Below, in pieces: positions 24,404 to 33,054 of a DNA stretch of 64,000 nucleotides. A model generated the notes under the pieces. It was not told the DNA's origin. It saw only the letters and a list, made by a program, of their open reading frames with translations, and did not search any database. The stretch covers positions 1,054,001 to 1,118,000 of the forward strand of contig CAVYPR010000006.1 of NCBI GenBank assembly GCA_963770505.1. The letters are read 5' to 3'. Position 1 is the stretch's first letter. Each line of letters opens with the position of its first letter. This DNA is from CAVYPR01 sp963770505. Its GTDB lineage: Bacteria > Actinomycetota > Acidimicrobiia > Acidimicrobiales > RAAP-2. The position numbers and the translations under genes are program-made.

Positions 24404-26023
24404 GTGACGGTCGAGTTCGAGCTCGACGGCCGCCCGGTCTCGGTCGAGGCGTCCGGCGGCACCCTCCTCGACGCGCTGCGCGAGGAACTGGGTTGCCGTT
24501 CGCCCAAGGACGGCTGCAGCCCGCAGGGGCAGTGCGGCTGCTGCACGGTGTGGGTGGACGGCTCGCCGCGGGTCTCCTGCGTGACGCCGGTCCGGCGGGT
24601 GGGCGGCCGGCGGGTCACCACCGTCGGCGGGCTCCCCGACGAGGTGCGTCACCGCTGGGCGGACGCCTTCGTCGCCGCCGGGGCCAGCCAGTGCGGGTTC
24701 TGCACGCCGGGCATCGTGATGCGCCTGGCCGCCCTCGAGCCCCGGGGGAAGGGCGTCGACGAGGCGGCGGTGCGCGGCGCGCTGGCGGCCCACCTCTGCC
24801 GGTGCACCGGCTGGCAGACCGTGGTGGAGGCGGCCGAGCGGGTGCTCGGGGGGCCCGCCCCGCCGGCGGCGGGACGCGACCCGCTGCTCGCGGCGTGGCG
24901 GGCGCAGCTCGAGGGGCCGACGTTCCAGACCTCCGACCACCGCACCGTGCTCGGTGCCGCGGGGTTCGCCGAGGACACGGCGCCGGCCGGGTCCGCCGTC
25001 GCCGCCGTCGGCACCGACGGCGAGCTGGTGGTGGCCGAGGGGCCGGCGGCGGCCCGCCGGGCCGCCGGCAAGGTCCAGGGGAGGAACTCCACGGTGGCGC
25101 CCGGCCACCCGGTGCCGGTACCCGAGGGGGAGTGGGCCCTCACCCTGCGCACCACCTGGGTGGAACCGGCCTACCTCGAACCCGACGCCAGTTGGTGCCG
25201 GCCCGGCGGGGAGCCGGCCTCGCCGCTGGCCAACGGCGGGGCCTTCGGGGGCAAGCGGCGGTCGCCCGTCCCCGCGGACGCCCGCCGCCTGGCCGACGAG
25301 CTGGGGCGCCCGGTCCGGGCGGCGTGGTCGCGCGAGGACGTGGTGCGACGGGGACCCAAGCGCCCGCCGGTGGCCGTGGCGGTGCGCGCCGACGGGACCG
25401 GCGTACTTCGGGTGGGGCTGTCGGGGACGGCGGCACTGGCCAGCGACGACCTCGAGGTGCTGGCCGGCCGGGTGGCCGCGGTGGCTCCCGGCCTGGTGGT
25501 CGAGCCGGTGGCGGTCGCCGGCCCGCCCACGTCGGCCGACCTACGCGGCGCGGGCTGGGCCGAGGCGGCGGTGGTGGTAGCGGCGCTCGAGGCTCGCTCC
25601 GGGGGGCGCATCGGCCCGGGGACCGGGGTCGAGGTCACCGGGCCCTCGGGCGGGCGGGCCCGGGTGGTGGTGCGCGACGACGGGTCGGTCGGGGTCGAGG
25701 TGTGGGCGGGCGAGGTCCTCGACGCGGTGACGCTCCGCTCGTACTGCATCGGGGCGGTCCACCAGGCGCTCGGGTGGGTGCGCAGCGAGGGGATCGCCGT
25801 GGACGGGGACGGCAGGGTGCTCGACCTCACGGTCCGCTCGTTCGGGATCCTCTCGGCGCGCGACACTCCTTTCGTGGACGTGACCCTGCACCCGTCGGAC
25901 GGCTGGCCGGTGAACGGCTCCGACGCCGTCTTCGCCGCCACCGCGGCCGCCGCCTGGCTGGCCGACGACCTGGCCCCCGAGTGGCCCACGCGGCGTGGCC
26001 GCGCCGCGTGGTCGACGCGGTGA
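24404..26023 (+). CDS. [2Fe-2S] protein fused to a reduced molybdo-hydroxylase-like domain
   Basis: A 539-aa protein. Residues 1-155 are the small-subunit module of xanthine/CO dehydrogenases: ferredoxin cluster ligands in DGCSPQGQCGCCTVWVDG and a second helical [2Fe-2S] site in SQCGFCTPGIV and LCRCTGWQ. After a linker, residues about 270-539 resemble parts of a molybdopterin large subunit (GGAFGGKRRSP with LGRPVRAAWSREDVVRRG, and a C-terminal VHQALGWVRSEGI block). The fold is much shorter than the usual 750 residues, and the motif that should carry the catalytic Glu (GVGE) reads NGSDAVF. No FAD subunit is nearby. Function is uncertain: possibly a degenerate hydroxylase recruited as an electron carrier. 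Confidence 0.75.
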   Translation: MTVEFELDGRPVSVEASGGTLLDALREELGCRSPKDGCSPQGQCGCCTVWVDGSPRVSCVTPVRRVGGRRVTTVGGLPDEVRHRWADAFVAAGASQCGFCTPGIVMRLAALEPRGKGVDEAAVRGALAAHLCRCTGWQTVVEAAERVLGGPAPPAAGRDPLLAAWRAQLEGPTFQTSDHRTVLGAAGFAEDTAPAGSAVAAVGTDGELVVAEGPAAARRAAGKVQGRNSTVAPGHPVPVPEGEWALTLRTTWVEPAYLEPDASWCRPGGEPASPLANGGAFGGKRRSPVPADARRLADELGRPVRAAWSREDVVRRGPKRPPVAVAVRADGTGVLRVGLSGTAALASDDLEVLAGRVAAVAPGLVVEPVAVAGPPTSADLRGAGWAEAAVVVAALEARSGGRIGPGTGVEVTGPSGGRARVVVRDDGSVGVEVWAGEVLDAVTLRSYCIGAVHQALGWVRSEGIAVDGDGRVLDLTVRSFGILSARDTPFVDVTLHPSDGWPVNGSDAVFAATAAAAWLADDLAPEWPTRRGRAAWSTR

Positions 26024-26388
26024 GCCGCCCGGCCGGGCCCTACTCGCCGGTGCTGCGGGCCGGGGAGTGGGTGGTCACCTCGGGGCAGCTGGGCGCGGTG
26101 CCCGGCGCCGAGGGCGGCCTGGTCCTGGTCGAGGGGGGCACTGCGGCCGAGCTGCGCCAGGCGCTGGCCAACCTGGCCGAGGTGCTCGGCCGCGAGGGGG
26201 CGACGCTGGCCCAGGTGGTGAAGGCCACGGTGTTCCTGGTGGACATGGCCGACTTCGGGTCGGTCAACGAGGTGTGGACCGAGGTCTTCGGCGACCATCG
26301 CCCCACCCGCTCGGCGGTGGGGGTGGCCGCCCTCCCGCTCGGGGCCCGGGTGGAGGTGGAGGCCTGGGCCCATGCACCCGCCGGCTGA
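26020..26388 (+). CDS. RidA-family protein (reactive imine/enamine deaminase-like)
   Basis: A 122-aa protein of the YjgF/YER057c/UK114 (RidA) family. It shows PAGPYSPVLRAGEWVVTSGQLG, then ALANLAEVLGREGATLAQVVKATVFL and PTRSAVGVAALPLGARVEVEAWA, the canonical active-site strands; the usual catalytic Arg (here in HRPTRSAVG) is present. It would hydrolyse reactive enamines/imines. GTG 26020 overlaps the upstream TGA (GTGA); GTG 26008 in the same frame is an alternative. It is co-directional with the [2Fe-2S] fusion and the DUF5522 gene. Confidence 0.88.
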   Translation: MSRPAGPYSPVLRAGEWVVTSGQLGAVPGAEGGLVLVEGGTAAELRQALANLAEVLGREGATLAQVVKATVFLVDMADFGSVNEVWTEVFGDHRPTRSAVGVAALPLGARVEVEAWAHAPAG

Positions 26389-26662
26389 GGGGGGCACCGG
26401 GAGCGACCCCGGGGGCACGGTCCCCCGCCTGGCCCACCCGACACGGCTCGACCCGGCCTCCCCCCGCTACGCCGAGATCGTGGCCGCCCACGACGGGGCG
26501 GTGCGGGCCGGCCGGCCCGGCTACCTCGACCCCGACAGCGGTCTGTTCGTCCTCACCGCGTCCTGGCTCCTGGCCCGCGGCGCCTGCTGTGGCCGCGGCT
26601 GCCGCCACTGCCCCTACGACCCGCCCGCTCCCGAGCCGAGCGGTCCCGGCGGGGGCTGGTAG
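26372..26662 (+). CDS. DUF5522 small Cys-rich protein
   Basis: A 96-aa protein with a GYLDPDSGLFVLTASWLL segment and a C-terminal cysteine cluster ACCGRGCRHCPY. This matches DUF5522, small proteins suspected to bind Zn or Fe-S; no activity is established. It overlaps the RidA gene by 17 bp, and its 3' end overlaps the convergent amidase gene by 49 bp. The overlap suggests paired transcription and possible antisense interaction. Confidence 0.75.
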   Translation: MHPPAEGGTGSDPGGTVPRLAHPTRLDPASPRYAEIVAAHDGAVRAGRPGYLDPDSGLFVLTASWLLARGACCGRGCRHCPYDPPAPEPSGPGGGW

Positions 26663-28092
26663 CCGGGGCCGGCGGCCTCCACCAGCAGCTCGCACAGCCC
26701 GAGGAGGCGGAGGTCCGAGAGGAAGGGGCCGACCACCTGGACGCCCACCGGCAACCCCGACGGGGTGAGCCCCGTCGGCACGGCGACGACCGGGAGGAGG
26801 ACCGCGCCGACGGCCCCGCACCAGGCCATGGCCAGCATGTGGGGCACGGCGGTGCCGTCCACGTCGAGTTGGCGGTGGATGATGGACCGGTCGACGTCGT
26901 GGGGGAAGGCGGCGGTGGGCATGACCGGCGCCAGCACGACGTCGTAGTCCTCGAAGAGCGCGGCCCACGCGGCGCGCTGGCGCTGGCGGCGCTCGTCGGC
27001 GGCCAGCCAGGAGCGGTGGCGGGCGACGAGCGCCCGCCCGGCCCGCACCACCATGTCGTCGCCGTCGGCGTCCTCCACGGCGCAGAAGGCCGCGAAGTCC
27101 GCGTCGCTCAGCTTGGTCCCCTCCATGGGCAGGACCAGCTCCTGCCAGGACTCGAGCCCCTCGGCCAGGGGGACGGGCAGGGCGACCGCCTCGACCGAGG
27201 CGCCGGCCGCGGCCAGCCGTTCGGCGAAGCCGACGAGCGACGACCGCACGTCGGTGGCCAGGGGCAGGAGGGCGGTCCCCTCGTCGAAGACCGTGGCCAC
27301 CCGGATCCCACCCACCCCGTCCACCGGCGGGCCGGTCTCCAGCTCGAGGCGCCAGGCCGGGGCGTCCTCGGGGAGCGGGCCGGCCATGGCGCACAGCGCC
27401 GTCCGCAGATCGGCGAGCCCGCGGGCGATCGGCCCGGCGCAGTTGACGTCGGCCTCGACGAGCGTCCCCGGGGGCCCGGGGATGTGGCCCCGCGACGGGA
27501 TGACGCCCCACGACGGCTTGAGCCCGAACACGCCGTTGTAGTGGGCCGGGTTGCGGATCGACCCGCCGATGTCGCTGCCCAGCTCGAGCGGGGTCAGCCC
27601 GGCGGCCACCGCCGCAGCCGCTCCGCCCGAGGACCCGCCGGCCGTCCGGGACGGGTCCCACGGGTTGTTGGTGGTGCCGAAGAGGTCGTTGTAGGTCTGG
27701 AAGTCGCCGGCGTAGAGGGGGGTGTTGGTCTTCCCGAAGACGATGGCCCCGGCCGCCTTGAGCCGTCCGACGGCCAGCGCGTCGGTCGCCGGGACGTGGG
27801 CGGCCAGCTCGGGGGCGCCCGAGGTGGTGGTGAGCCCCTCGGTCTCCCAGACGTCCTTCACGGTCATGGGCAGGCCGTGGAGGGGCCCGGCCCGCTCGCC
27901 CCGGGCGGTGGCCTCGTCGGCCGCCAAGGCGGCCCGCCGGGCCCGCTCGGCGTCCAGGGCGACCACGGCGCGCAGTGCCGGGTTCAGGGCCTCGACCCGC
28001 CCGAGGAGGTGGTCGAGGAGCTCCCGGCTGGAGACCGAGCGGTCGCCCAGGGCGGCGAGGAGCTCGGTGGCCGTGGCCGTGGCGGGGTCCAC
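26614..28092 (-). CDS. Amidase-signature family amidase
   Basis: A 492-aa amidase with the complete Ser-cisSer-Lys triad: MTVKDVWE supplies the Lys (about residue 78), GGSSGGAAAAVAAG the cis-Ser and SDIGGSIRNPAHYNG the nucleophile (about residues 155-180). GLKPSWGVIPSRGH and the C-terminal GLPVGVQVVGPF are family landmarks. It hydrolyses amides R-CO-NH2, and the substrate is not predictable from the sequence. It is the downstream gene of a minus-strand run beginning with the glutamine synthetases and GlnR-like regulator (50-bp gap to the regulator), so a nitrogen-scavenging role is attractive but inferred. Confidence 0.93.
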   Translation of the reverse strand: MDPATATATELLAALGDRSVSSRELLDHLLGRVEALNPALRAVVALDAERARRAALAADEATARGERAGPLHGLPMTVKDVWETEGLTTTSGAPELAAHVPATDALAVGRLKAAGAIVFGKTNTPLYAGDFQTYNDLFGTTNNPWDPSRTAGGSSGGAAAAVAAGLTPLELGSDIGGSIRNPAHYNGVFGLKPSWGVIPSRGHIPGPPGTLVEADVNCAGPIARGLADLRTALCAMAGPLPEDAPAWRLELETGPPVDGVGGIRVATVFDEGTALLPLATDVRSSLVGFAERLAAAGASVEAVALPVPLAEGLESWQELVLPMEGTKLSDADFAAFCAVEDADGDDMVVRAGRALVARHRSWLAADERRQRQRAAWAALFEDYDVVLAPVMPTAAFPHDVDRSIIHRQLDVDGTAVPHMLAMAWCGAVGAVLLPVVAVPTGLTPSGLPVGVQVVGPFLSDLRLLGLCELLVEAAGPGYQPPPGPLGSGAGGS

Positions 28093-28141
28093 CGCCGCAT
28101 GGTAGGCCGCCGCCGTCCGGCCGCCCGTCTGCGGGTGCTGC

Positions 28142-28855
28142 TCAGGCCCCCTCGGCGCGCGGCGGGGCCGGCACCCAGCCCATCTGGCCGAAGCGGTAGC
28201 CGACGGAGCGGACCGTCTGGATCAGGTGGGCGTGCTCCTCGCCGAGCTTGGCCCGGAGCCGCCTGACGTGGACGTCGACCGTCCGGGCCCCGCCGTAGTA
28301 CTCGTAGCCCCACACCCGGTTGAGGAGCGTCTCGCGGGTGAACACCTTCCCGGGGTGGGTGGAGAGGAAGCGCAGCAGCTCGTACTCCATGTAGGTGAGG
28401 TCGAGGACCCGCCCCGAGACGGCCGCCTGGTACGTCTCGAGGTTGAGGAGCAGCGGCCCGTACTCGACCAGGTCGGGCTGGAGGCCTCGCCCCGAACGCC
28501 AGAAGAGGTGCTCGAGGCGGGCCACGACCTCGTCGGCGTCGGCCGGCAGCACGCAGAAGTCGTCGAAGAGGTCGTCACGCAGCGACAGCGCGGTGACCTG
28601 GCCGGGAGCCACCACCACCAGCAGCGGGGTGAGGGGCACCTCGCGCCGGCGGAGGTGCCGGCACATGGCCATGGCCGCGGCCAAATCCCCGTCGGCGGCC
28701 ACCACCGCGCCGCCCCAGCCGTCCTTGGTCGCCTGCTGCTCGGCGGCCTCCACCAGTTCGGGGCGCTGCACGCAGCGGAACTCGTAGCCGCCGCGCCGCA
28801 GCGCGGCCTGCAGCGGGTCGGGCAGCGGGTCGGGGTGGCAGAGGAGGGGATCCAT
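28142..28855 (-). CDS. glnR: GlnR-like orphan winged-helix response regulator
   Basis: OmpR-type regulator of 237 aa. The N-terminal receiver-like domain (1-115) is degenerate: the position of the conserved Lys reads DDFCVLPADADE instead of VKP. The C-terminal winged helix has LDLTYMEYELLRFL, VFTRETLLNRVWGYEYYGG and RTVDVHVRRLRAKLGEEH, almost the same wording as actinobacterial GlnR, an unphosphorylated global nitrogen regulator. It lies directly downstream of two glutamine synthetase genes on the same strand, with a third beyond, which strongly supports nitrogen control. The symbol is assigned by similarity plus context; OmpR-family paralogues such as MtrA-like proteins cannot be fully excluded. 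Confidence 0.8.
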   Translation of the reverse strand: MDPLLCHPDPLPDPLQAALRRGGYEFRCVQRPELVEAAEQQATKDGWGGAVVAADGDLAAAMAMCRHLRRREVPLTPLLVVVAPGQVTALSLRDDLFDDFCVLPADADEVVARLEHLFWRSGRGLQPDLVEYGPLLLNLETYQAAVSGRVLDLTYMEYELLRFLSTHPGKVFTRETLLNRVWGYEYYGGARTVDVHVRRLRAKLGEEHAHLIQTVRSVGYRFGQMGWVPAPPRAEGA

Positions 28856-28924
28856 GGCGAGGGTCCGGGGGCCGCTCCCGGGGTCAGCCGCCCCCCGGTC
28901 GCGGGGACGGTGGCGGGTTCGGCG

Positions 28925-30259
28925 TCACAGCGACGGCAGATAGCGGTCGAGCTCGAACTGGGTGACCTTGGATCGGTACTCGGTCCACTCCTCGCGCTTG
29001 TTGCGGATGAACCATTCGAAGACGTGGTCCCCGAGCGTCTCGGCCAGCAGCTCGGACCGCTCCATCACGTCGACCGCCTCGTTCAGGCTGCTGGGGAGGG
29101 GGGCGATCCCCTTGGCCTCGAGGTCGTGGGGGGACATGCGGAAGAGGTTGGCCCCGGCTTCGGGCGGCAGCTCGTAGCCGTGCTCGATGCCCCGCAGGCC
29201 GGCGGCCAGCATCACGGCGAAGGCCAGGTACGGGTTGCACGCGCTGTCCGGGGCGCGGTACTCGAGCCGGGTCGACTCGGGCTTCTTGTGCTTCACCACC
29301 GGCACGCGCACCAGGGCCGAGCGGTTGTTGCGGGCCCAGCTGATGTGGATGGGGGCCTCGTAGCCGCTCACCATCCGCTTGTAGGAGTTGACCCACTGGT
29401 TGGTGACGGCGGTGATCTCGCGGGCGTGGTGGAGGAGCCCCGCACAGAAGCGGTAGGCCACCGAGGAGAGGCCGTAGGGGTCGTCGGGGTCGACGAAGGC
29501 GTTGTTCTCGCCCTCCCACAGCGACAGGTGGGTGTGCATCCCCGAGCCCTGGACGCCGGCCAGCGGCTTGGGCATGAAGGAGGCGTGCACCCCCTGCTGG
29601 CGGGCCATCTCCTTCACCACCAGCCGCACGGTCATGACGGTGTCGGCCATGGTCAGGGCGTCGGTGTAGCGCAGGTCGATCTCGTGCTGGCTGGGGGCGT
29701 CCTCGTGCTGGGCGTGCTCGACCGGTATCCCCATCTCCTCGAGCATGAGCACCGTGCGTCGCCGCAGGTCGCTCGATCGGTCCGCCACGGTGAGGTCGAA
29801 GTAGGAGCCTGAGTCGAGGGGCCTGGGAGGGTGGGTCGGGTCGTCGTCGACGAAGTAGAAGTACTCGACCTCCGGCGAGGCGAAGAAGGTGTACCCCGCC
29901 GAGCGGGCCAGCTCGAGGGAGCGCCGCAGGGTGTGGCGGGGGCAGCCGTGGAAGGGCGTCCCGTCCAGGCTGAAGACGTCGCAGAACACCCGGGCCACGG
30001 TCTCGCCGGCGTCGTGCCACGGCAGGAGCTGGAAGGTCTTCATGTCCGGCCGGGCCAACACGTCGGCCTCCTGCACCCGGCTGAAGCCGTCGATGGCCGA
30101 CCCGTCGAAGGTCATGCCCTCGTCGAGGGCGTTCTCCAGCTCGGCCGGGGTGATGTTGAACGCCTTGGGGGTTCCGAGCACGTCGGTGAACCACAGCTGG
30201 ACGAAGCGGATGCCCCGCTCCTCCACGGTCCGCAGCACATAGTCGCGTTGGCTCTGCAC
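28925..30259 (-). CDS. Type I glutamine synthetase, GlnA2-like
   Basis: A 444-aa GSI-type ligase making glutamine or a gamma-glutamyl amide from glutamate, ammonium or amine, and ATP. The start RDYVLRTVEERGIRFVQLWF and FDGSAIDGF resemble mycobacterial GlnA2, and catalytic blocks SPEVEYFYF, GSGMHTHLSLW and NNRSALVRVP are intact. The adenylylation-site region with Tyr (NLYDLPPEE in GSI-beta) is absent, as in the feedback-inhibited GSI-alpha group. It is in the same minus-strand run as GSII (60 bp upstream) and the glnR-like gene (69 bp downstream). Some actinobacterial GlnA2/3/4 proteins act on polyamines, so the physiological substrate is open. Confidence 0.93.
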   Translation of the reverse strand: MQSQRDYVLRTVEERGIRFVQLWFTDVLGTPKAFNITPAELENALDEGMTFDGSAIDGFSRVQEADVLARPDMKTFQLLPWHDAGETVARVFCDVFSLDGTPFHGCPRHTLRRSLELARSAGYTFFASPEVEYFYFVDDDPTHPPRPLDSGSYFDLTVADRSSDLRRRTVLMLEEMGIPVEHAQHEDAPSQHEIDLRYTDALTMADTVMTVRLVVKEMARQQGVHASFMPKPLAGVQGSGMHTHLSLWEGENNAFVDPDDPYGLSSVAYRFCAGLLHHAREITAVTNQWVNSYKRMVSGYEAPIHISWARNNRSALVRVPVVKHKKPESTRLEYRAPDSACNPYLAFAVMLAAGLRGIEHGYELPPEAGANLFRMSPHDLEAKGIAPLPSSLNEAVDVMERSELLAETLGDHVFEWFIRNKREEWTEYRSKVTQFELDRYLPSL

Positions 30260-30319
30260 GTCACCAGTCTCCCAGGTTCAAGGGGTCCGGACGCCAGCCG
30301 ACCCTGCGGCCCGAGGGCG

Positions 30320-31330
30320 TCAGTCGCCCCCGGCCGCCCCGCAGACCGTCTCGGTGATGAGGCGGGAGACCACGTAGGGGTCCATGTTGGCGTTGGGCCG
30401 GCGGTCCTCCAGCCACCCCCGCCGGTCCCGGGCCACCACCCACGGGATGCGGATGGACGCCCCGCGATCGGAGGTGCCGTAGGAGAACTCGCTGTAGTGG
30501 GCCGTCTCGTGCGCACCGGTGAGGCGGTCGGCGATGCCCACGCCGTAGTTCTCGACGTGCTCGTCGACGTTCTTCCCCAAGGCCTCGCAGCCGGCGATGA
30601 CGGCGTCCCAGCCGCCCTCGGCCCGCATGGCCTTGGTGGAGAAGTTGGTGTGGGCCCCGGCGCCGTTCCAGTCGCCGAACACCGGCTTGGGCTCGAGCGT
30701 GGCGAAGGCGCCGAACTCCTCGGCGATGCGGAAGAGGAGCCACCGGGCGGTCCAGAGCTGGTCGCCGATGAGCGGCGGCGGCAGGATCCCGATCTGGAAC
30801 TCCCACTGCCCCATCATCACCTCGGCGTTGGTCCCCTCGATGGCCAGCTCGGCCTCGATGCAGGCCGTCGTGTGGCGCTCGACGATGTCGCGGCCGGGCA
30901 TCCTGTCGCCCCCGACGCCGCAGTAGTAGGGGCCCTGAGGCGCCGGGAACCCGCCGGTCGGCCAGCCGAGGGGACGGCCGTCGCGGAAGAACGTGTACTC
31001 CTGCTCGATGCCGAACCACGGCTCGTCGGCGGCGTACCTCTCGGCCGCCGCCACACAGGCCGCCCGGGTGTTGGTCGGATGGGGGCTCATGTCGGTGAGC
31101 AGCACCTCGCACATGACGAGCTTGTCGCCCGGACCACGCAGCGGGTCGGGGCAGACGAAGACCGGGTTGAGGACGCAGTCCGAGTCGTCGCCGGTCGCCT
31201 GGTTGGTGCTGGACCCGTCGAACCCCCAGATCCCCGGTTGCTTGCCGGTCTCGACGACCTTGGTCTTGCTGCGTATGAGGGGGGACGGCTCGGTCCCGTC
31301 GATCCAGATGTACTCGGCTCGGTAGCTCAC
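30320..31330 (-). CDS. glnII: Type II (eukaryote-like) glutamine synthetase
   Basis: A 336-aa GSII enzyme. The start AEYIWIDGTEPSP and GFDGSSTNQATGDDSDCVLNP are characteristic of plant, Rhizobium and Streptomyces GSII. The ATP/glutamate motifs WFGIEQEYTFF, GDWNGAGAHTNFSTK and RGASIRIP are intact. It ends about 30 residues shorter than some homologues but includes the C-terminal DPYVVSRLITET. GTG 31330 has GGAGGGACC just upstream. It shares a 220-bp divergent region with the GSI gene on the other strand, which contains repeats of GlnR-site-like period. Confidence 0.95.
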   Translation of the reverse strand: MSYRAEYIWIDGTEPSPLIRSKTKVVETGKQPGIWGFDGSSTNQATGDDSDCVLNPVFVCPDPLRGPGDKLVMCEVLLTDMSPHPTNTRAACVAAAERYAADEPWFGIEQEYTFFRDGRPLGWPTGGFPAPQGPYYCGVGGDRMPGRDIVERHTTACIEAELAIEGTNAEVMMGQWEFQIGILPPPLIGDQLWTARWLLFRIAEEFGAFATLEPKPVFGDWNGAGAHTNFSTKAMRAEGGWDAVIAGCEALGKNVDEHVENYGVGIADRLTGAHETAHYSEFSYGTSDRGASIRIPWVVARDRRGWLEDRRPNANMDPYVVSRLITETVCGAAGGD

Positions 31331-31442
31331 GGTCCCTCCAAGTGCGTCGGTCGCCCCCCCGGTCCGTCCGAGGGTGGCGCGCCAGACAAGCGTGCCGACC
31401 GGTTCATTAGACCATCAGCGCTCCCGAACTACACCACCCAGA

Positions 31443-31460
31443 GTGTGAACGCCGTGTGAA
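31443..31460. promoter_or_regulatory. Direct repeat with 11-bp period between glnII and glnA
   Basis: GTGTGAA occurs at 31443 and 31454, one helical turn apart. This spacing matches the GTnAC-N6-GAAAC half-site arrangement of actinobacterial GlnR boxes, although the bases match only partly. It is a candidate nitrogen-regulator site serving both divergent genes. Confidence 0.4.
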
Positions 31461-31497
31461 TCGGGGCCTGACGTGGCCTTCTTGGCTTGTCAAACGC

Positions 31498-31517
31498 ACA
31501 CTGCCGGGTCACAGTGT
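31498..31517. promoter_or_regulatory. Inverted repeat before glnA
   Basis: ACACTG (31498-31503) and CAGTGT (31512-31517) are perfect inverted arms separated by 8 bp, 34 bp before the glnA start. This is a possible operator or 5'-UTR hairpin. Confidence 0.35.
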
Positions 31518-31550
31518 CGCCCAAGGGATCCGTGCCGCACAGGAGGAACA

Positions 31551-32972
31551 ATGAAGCCACGCACGCCGGCGGAGGTCGTCCGCCTACTGGAGAGCGAGTC
31601 GATCGAGATCGTGGACGTGAGGTTCTGCGACCTTCCGGGGATGATGCAGCACTTCTCGGCCCCCGCCCACATGCTCGACGAGGAGGTGTTCACCGAGGGG
31701 TTCGGCTTCGACGGGTCCTCCATCCGCGGGTTCCAGCAGATCCACGAGTCGGACATGCTGCTGATGCCCGACCCCAACACCGCCTACGTCGACCCGTTCC
31801 GCGAGCACAAGACCCTCAACATCAACTGCTTCGTCAGCGACCCGGTCACCGGCGAGCCGTACTCGCGCGACCCGCGCTACGTCGCCAAGAAGGCCGAGGA
31901 GCACCTCAAGACGACGGGTGTGGCCGACACCGCGTACTTCGGGCCCGAAGCCGAGTTCTTCATCTTCGATGAGGTCCGCTACGGCCAGGGCGTGAACTAC
32001 GCCACCTACCAGGTGGACTCGATCGAGGGCCACTGGAACACCGGGGTGGAGGACCTGCCCAACCAGGGTTACAAGCTCCGGCCCAAGGAGGGGTACTTCC
32101 CCGTCCCGCCGAGCGACCACTTCCAGGACCTGCGCTCCGAGATGATCCTGATCATGGAGCAGCTGGGCATCGAGATCGAGATCCAACACCACGAGGTGGC
32201 CACCGGCGGCCAGGCCGAGATCGACATGAAGTTCGACACCCTGCTGCGCATGGCCGACAAGCTGATGCTCTACAAGTACGTGGTGAAGAACGTCGCCTTC
32301 CAGGCCGGCTTCACCGCCACCTTCATGCCCAAGCCCCTCTACGAGGACAACGGCTCGGGTATGCACACCCACCAGTCGCTGTGGAACGGGGGTCAGCCGC
32401 TGTTCGCCGGAGACGGCTACGCCGGCTTCTCGGACATCGGCCGCTGGTACATCGGGGGCATCTTGAAGCACGCCCCGGCCGTGCTGGGCTTCGCCGCCCC
32501 GACGACCAACTCCTACAAACGCCTCGTGCCCGGCTACGAGGCCCCGGTGAACCTGGTGTACTCCCAGCGGAACCGCTCGGCCGCCTGCCGGATCCCGCTG
32601 TACTCCAAGAGCCCCAAGGCCAAGCGGGTCGAGTTCCGCTGCCCCGACGCCTCGTCCAACCCCTACCTGGCCTTCGCCGCCCAGTTGATGGCCGGCCTCG
32701 ACGGCGTCCTCAACAAGATCGAGCCGCCCGAGCCGCTCCAGGTGGACCTCTTCGACCTCGAGCCCGAGGAGCTGGCCAAGATCCCCCACACGCCCGGGTC
32801 CCTGGAGCAGGCCCTCGACGCCCTCGAGGCCGACCAGGAGTTCTTGAAGGTGGGCGGCGTCTTCACCGACGACCTCATCGACACCTGGCTCTCCTACAAG
32901 CGGACCGAGGAAGCCGACCAGATCCGGCTCCGCCCGCACCCCTGGGAGTTCGCGCTCTACTACGACATCTGA
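31551..32972 (+). CDS. glnA: Glutamine synthetase type I (GSI-beta-like)
   Basis: A 473-aa dodecameric GSI making glutamine from glutamate, NH4+ and ATP, with GFGFDGSSIRGFQ, GPEAEFFIFDE, GSGMHTHQSLW, NRSAACRIP and the C-terminal RPHPWEFALYYDI. The loop that carries the adenylylated Tyr in GSI-beta enzymes (NLYDLPPEE) reads DLFDLEPEELAKIP; residue 401 is Phe (codon TTC at 32751-32753). Control by GlnE adenylylation should therefore be impossible. ATG 31551 has AGGAGGA at 31541-31547. It is divergent from GSII. It is the closest to the housekeeping assimilatory enzyme among the three synthetases. Confidence 0.97.
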   Translation: MKPRTPAEVVRLLESESIEIVDVRFCDLPGMMQHFSAPAHMLDEEVFTEGFGFDGSSIRGFQQIHESDMLLMPDPNTAYVDPFREHKTLNINCFVSDPVTGEPYSRDPRYVAKKAEEHLKTTGVADTAYFGPEAEFFIFDEVRYGQGVNYATYQVDSIEGHWNTGVEDLPNQGYKLRPKEGYFPVPPSDHFQDLRSEMILIMEQLGIEIEIQHHEVATGGQAEIDMKFDTLLRMADKLMLYKYVVKNVAFQAGFTATFMPKPLYEDNGSGMHTHQSLWNGGQPLFAGDGYAGFSDIGRWYIGGILKHAPAVLGFAAPTTNSYKRLVPGYEAPVNLVYSQRNRSAACRIPLYSKSPKAKRVEFRCPDASSNPYLAFAAQLMAGLDGVLNKIEPPEPLQVDLFDLEPEELAKIPHTPGSLEQALDALEADQEFLKVGGVFTDDLIDTWLSYKRTEEADQIRLRPHPWEFALYYDI

Positions 32973-33054
32973 TCCCGGGGCCCCGATGCGCGCCCTGGCC
33001 CCGAACCTCGGCGTCACCACCCCCCGCCGGAAGAATCGGTAGGTTGTGGGAGGC

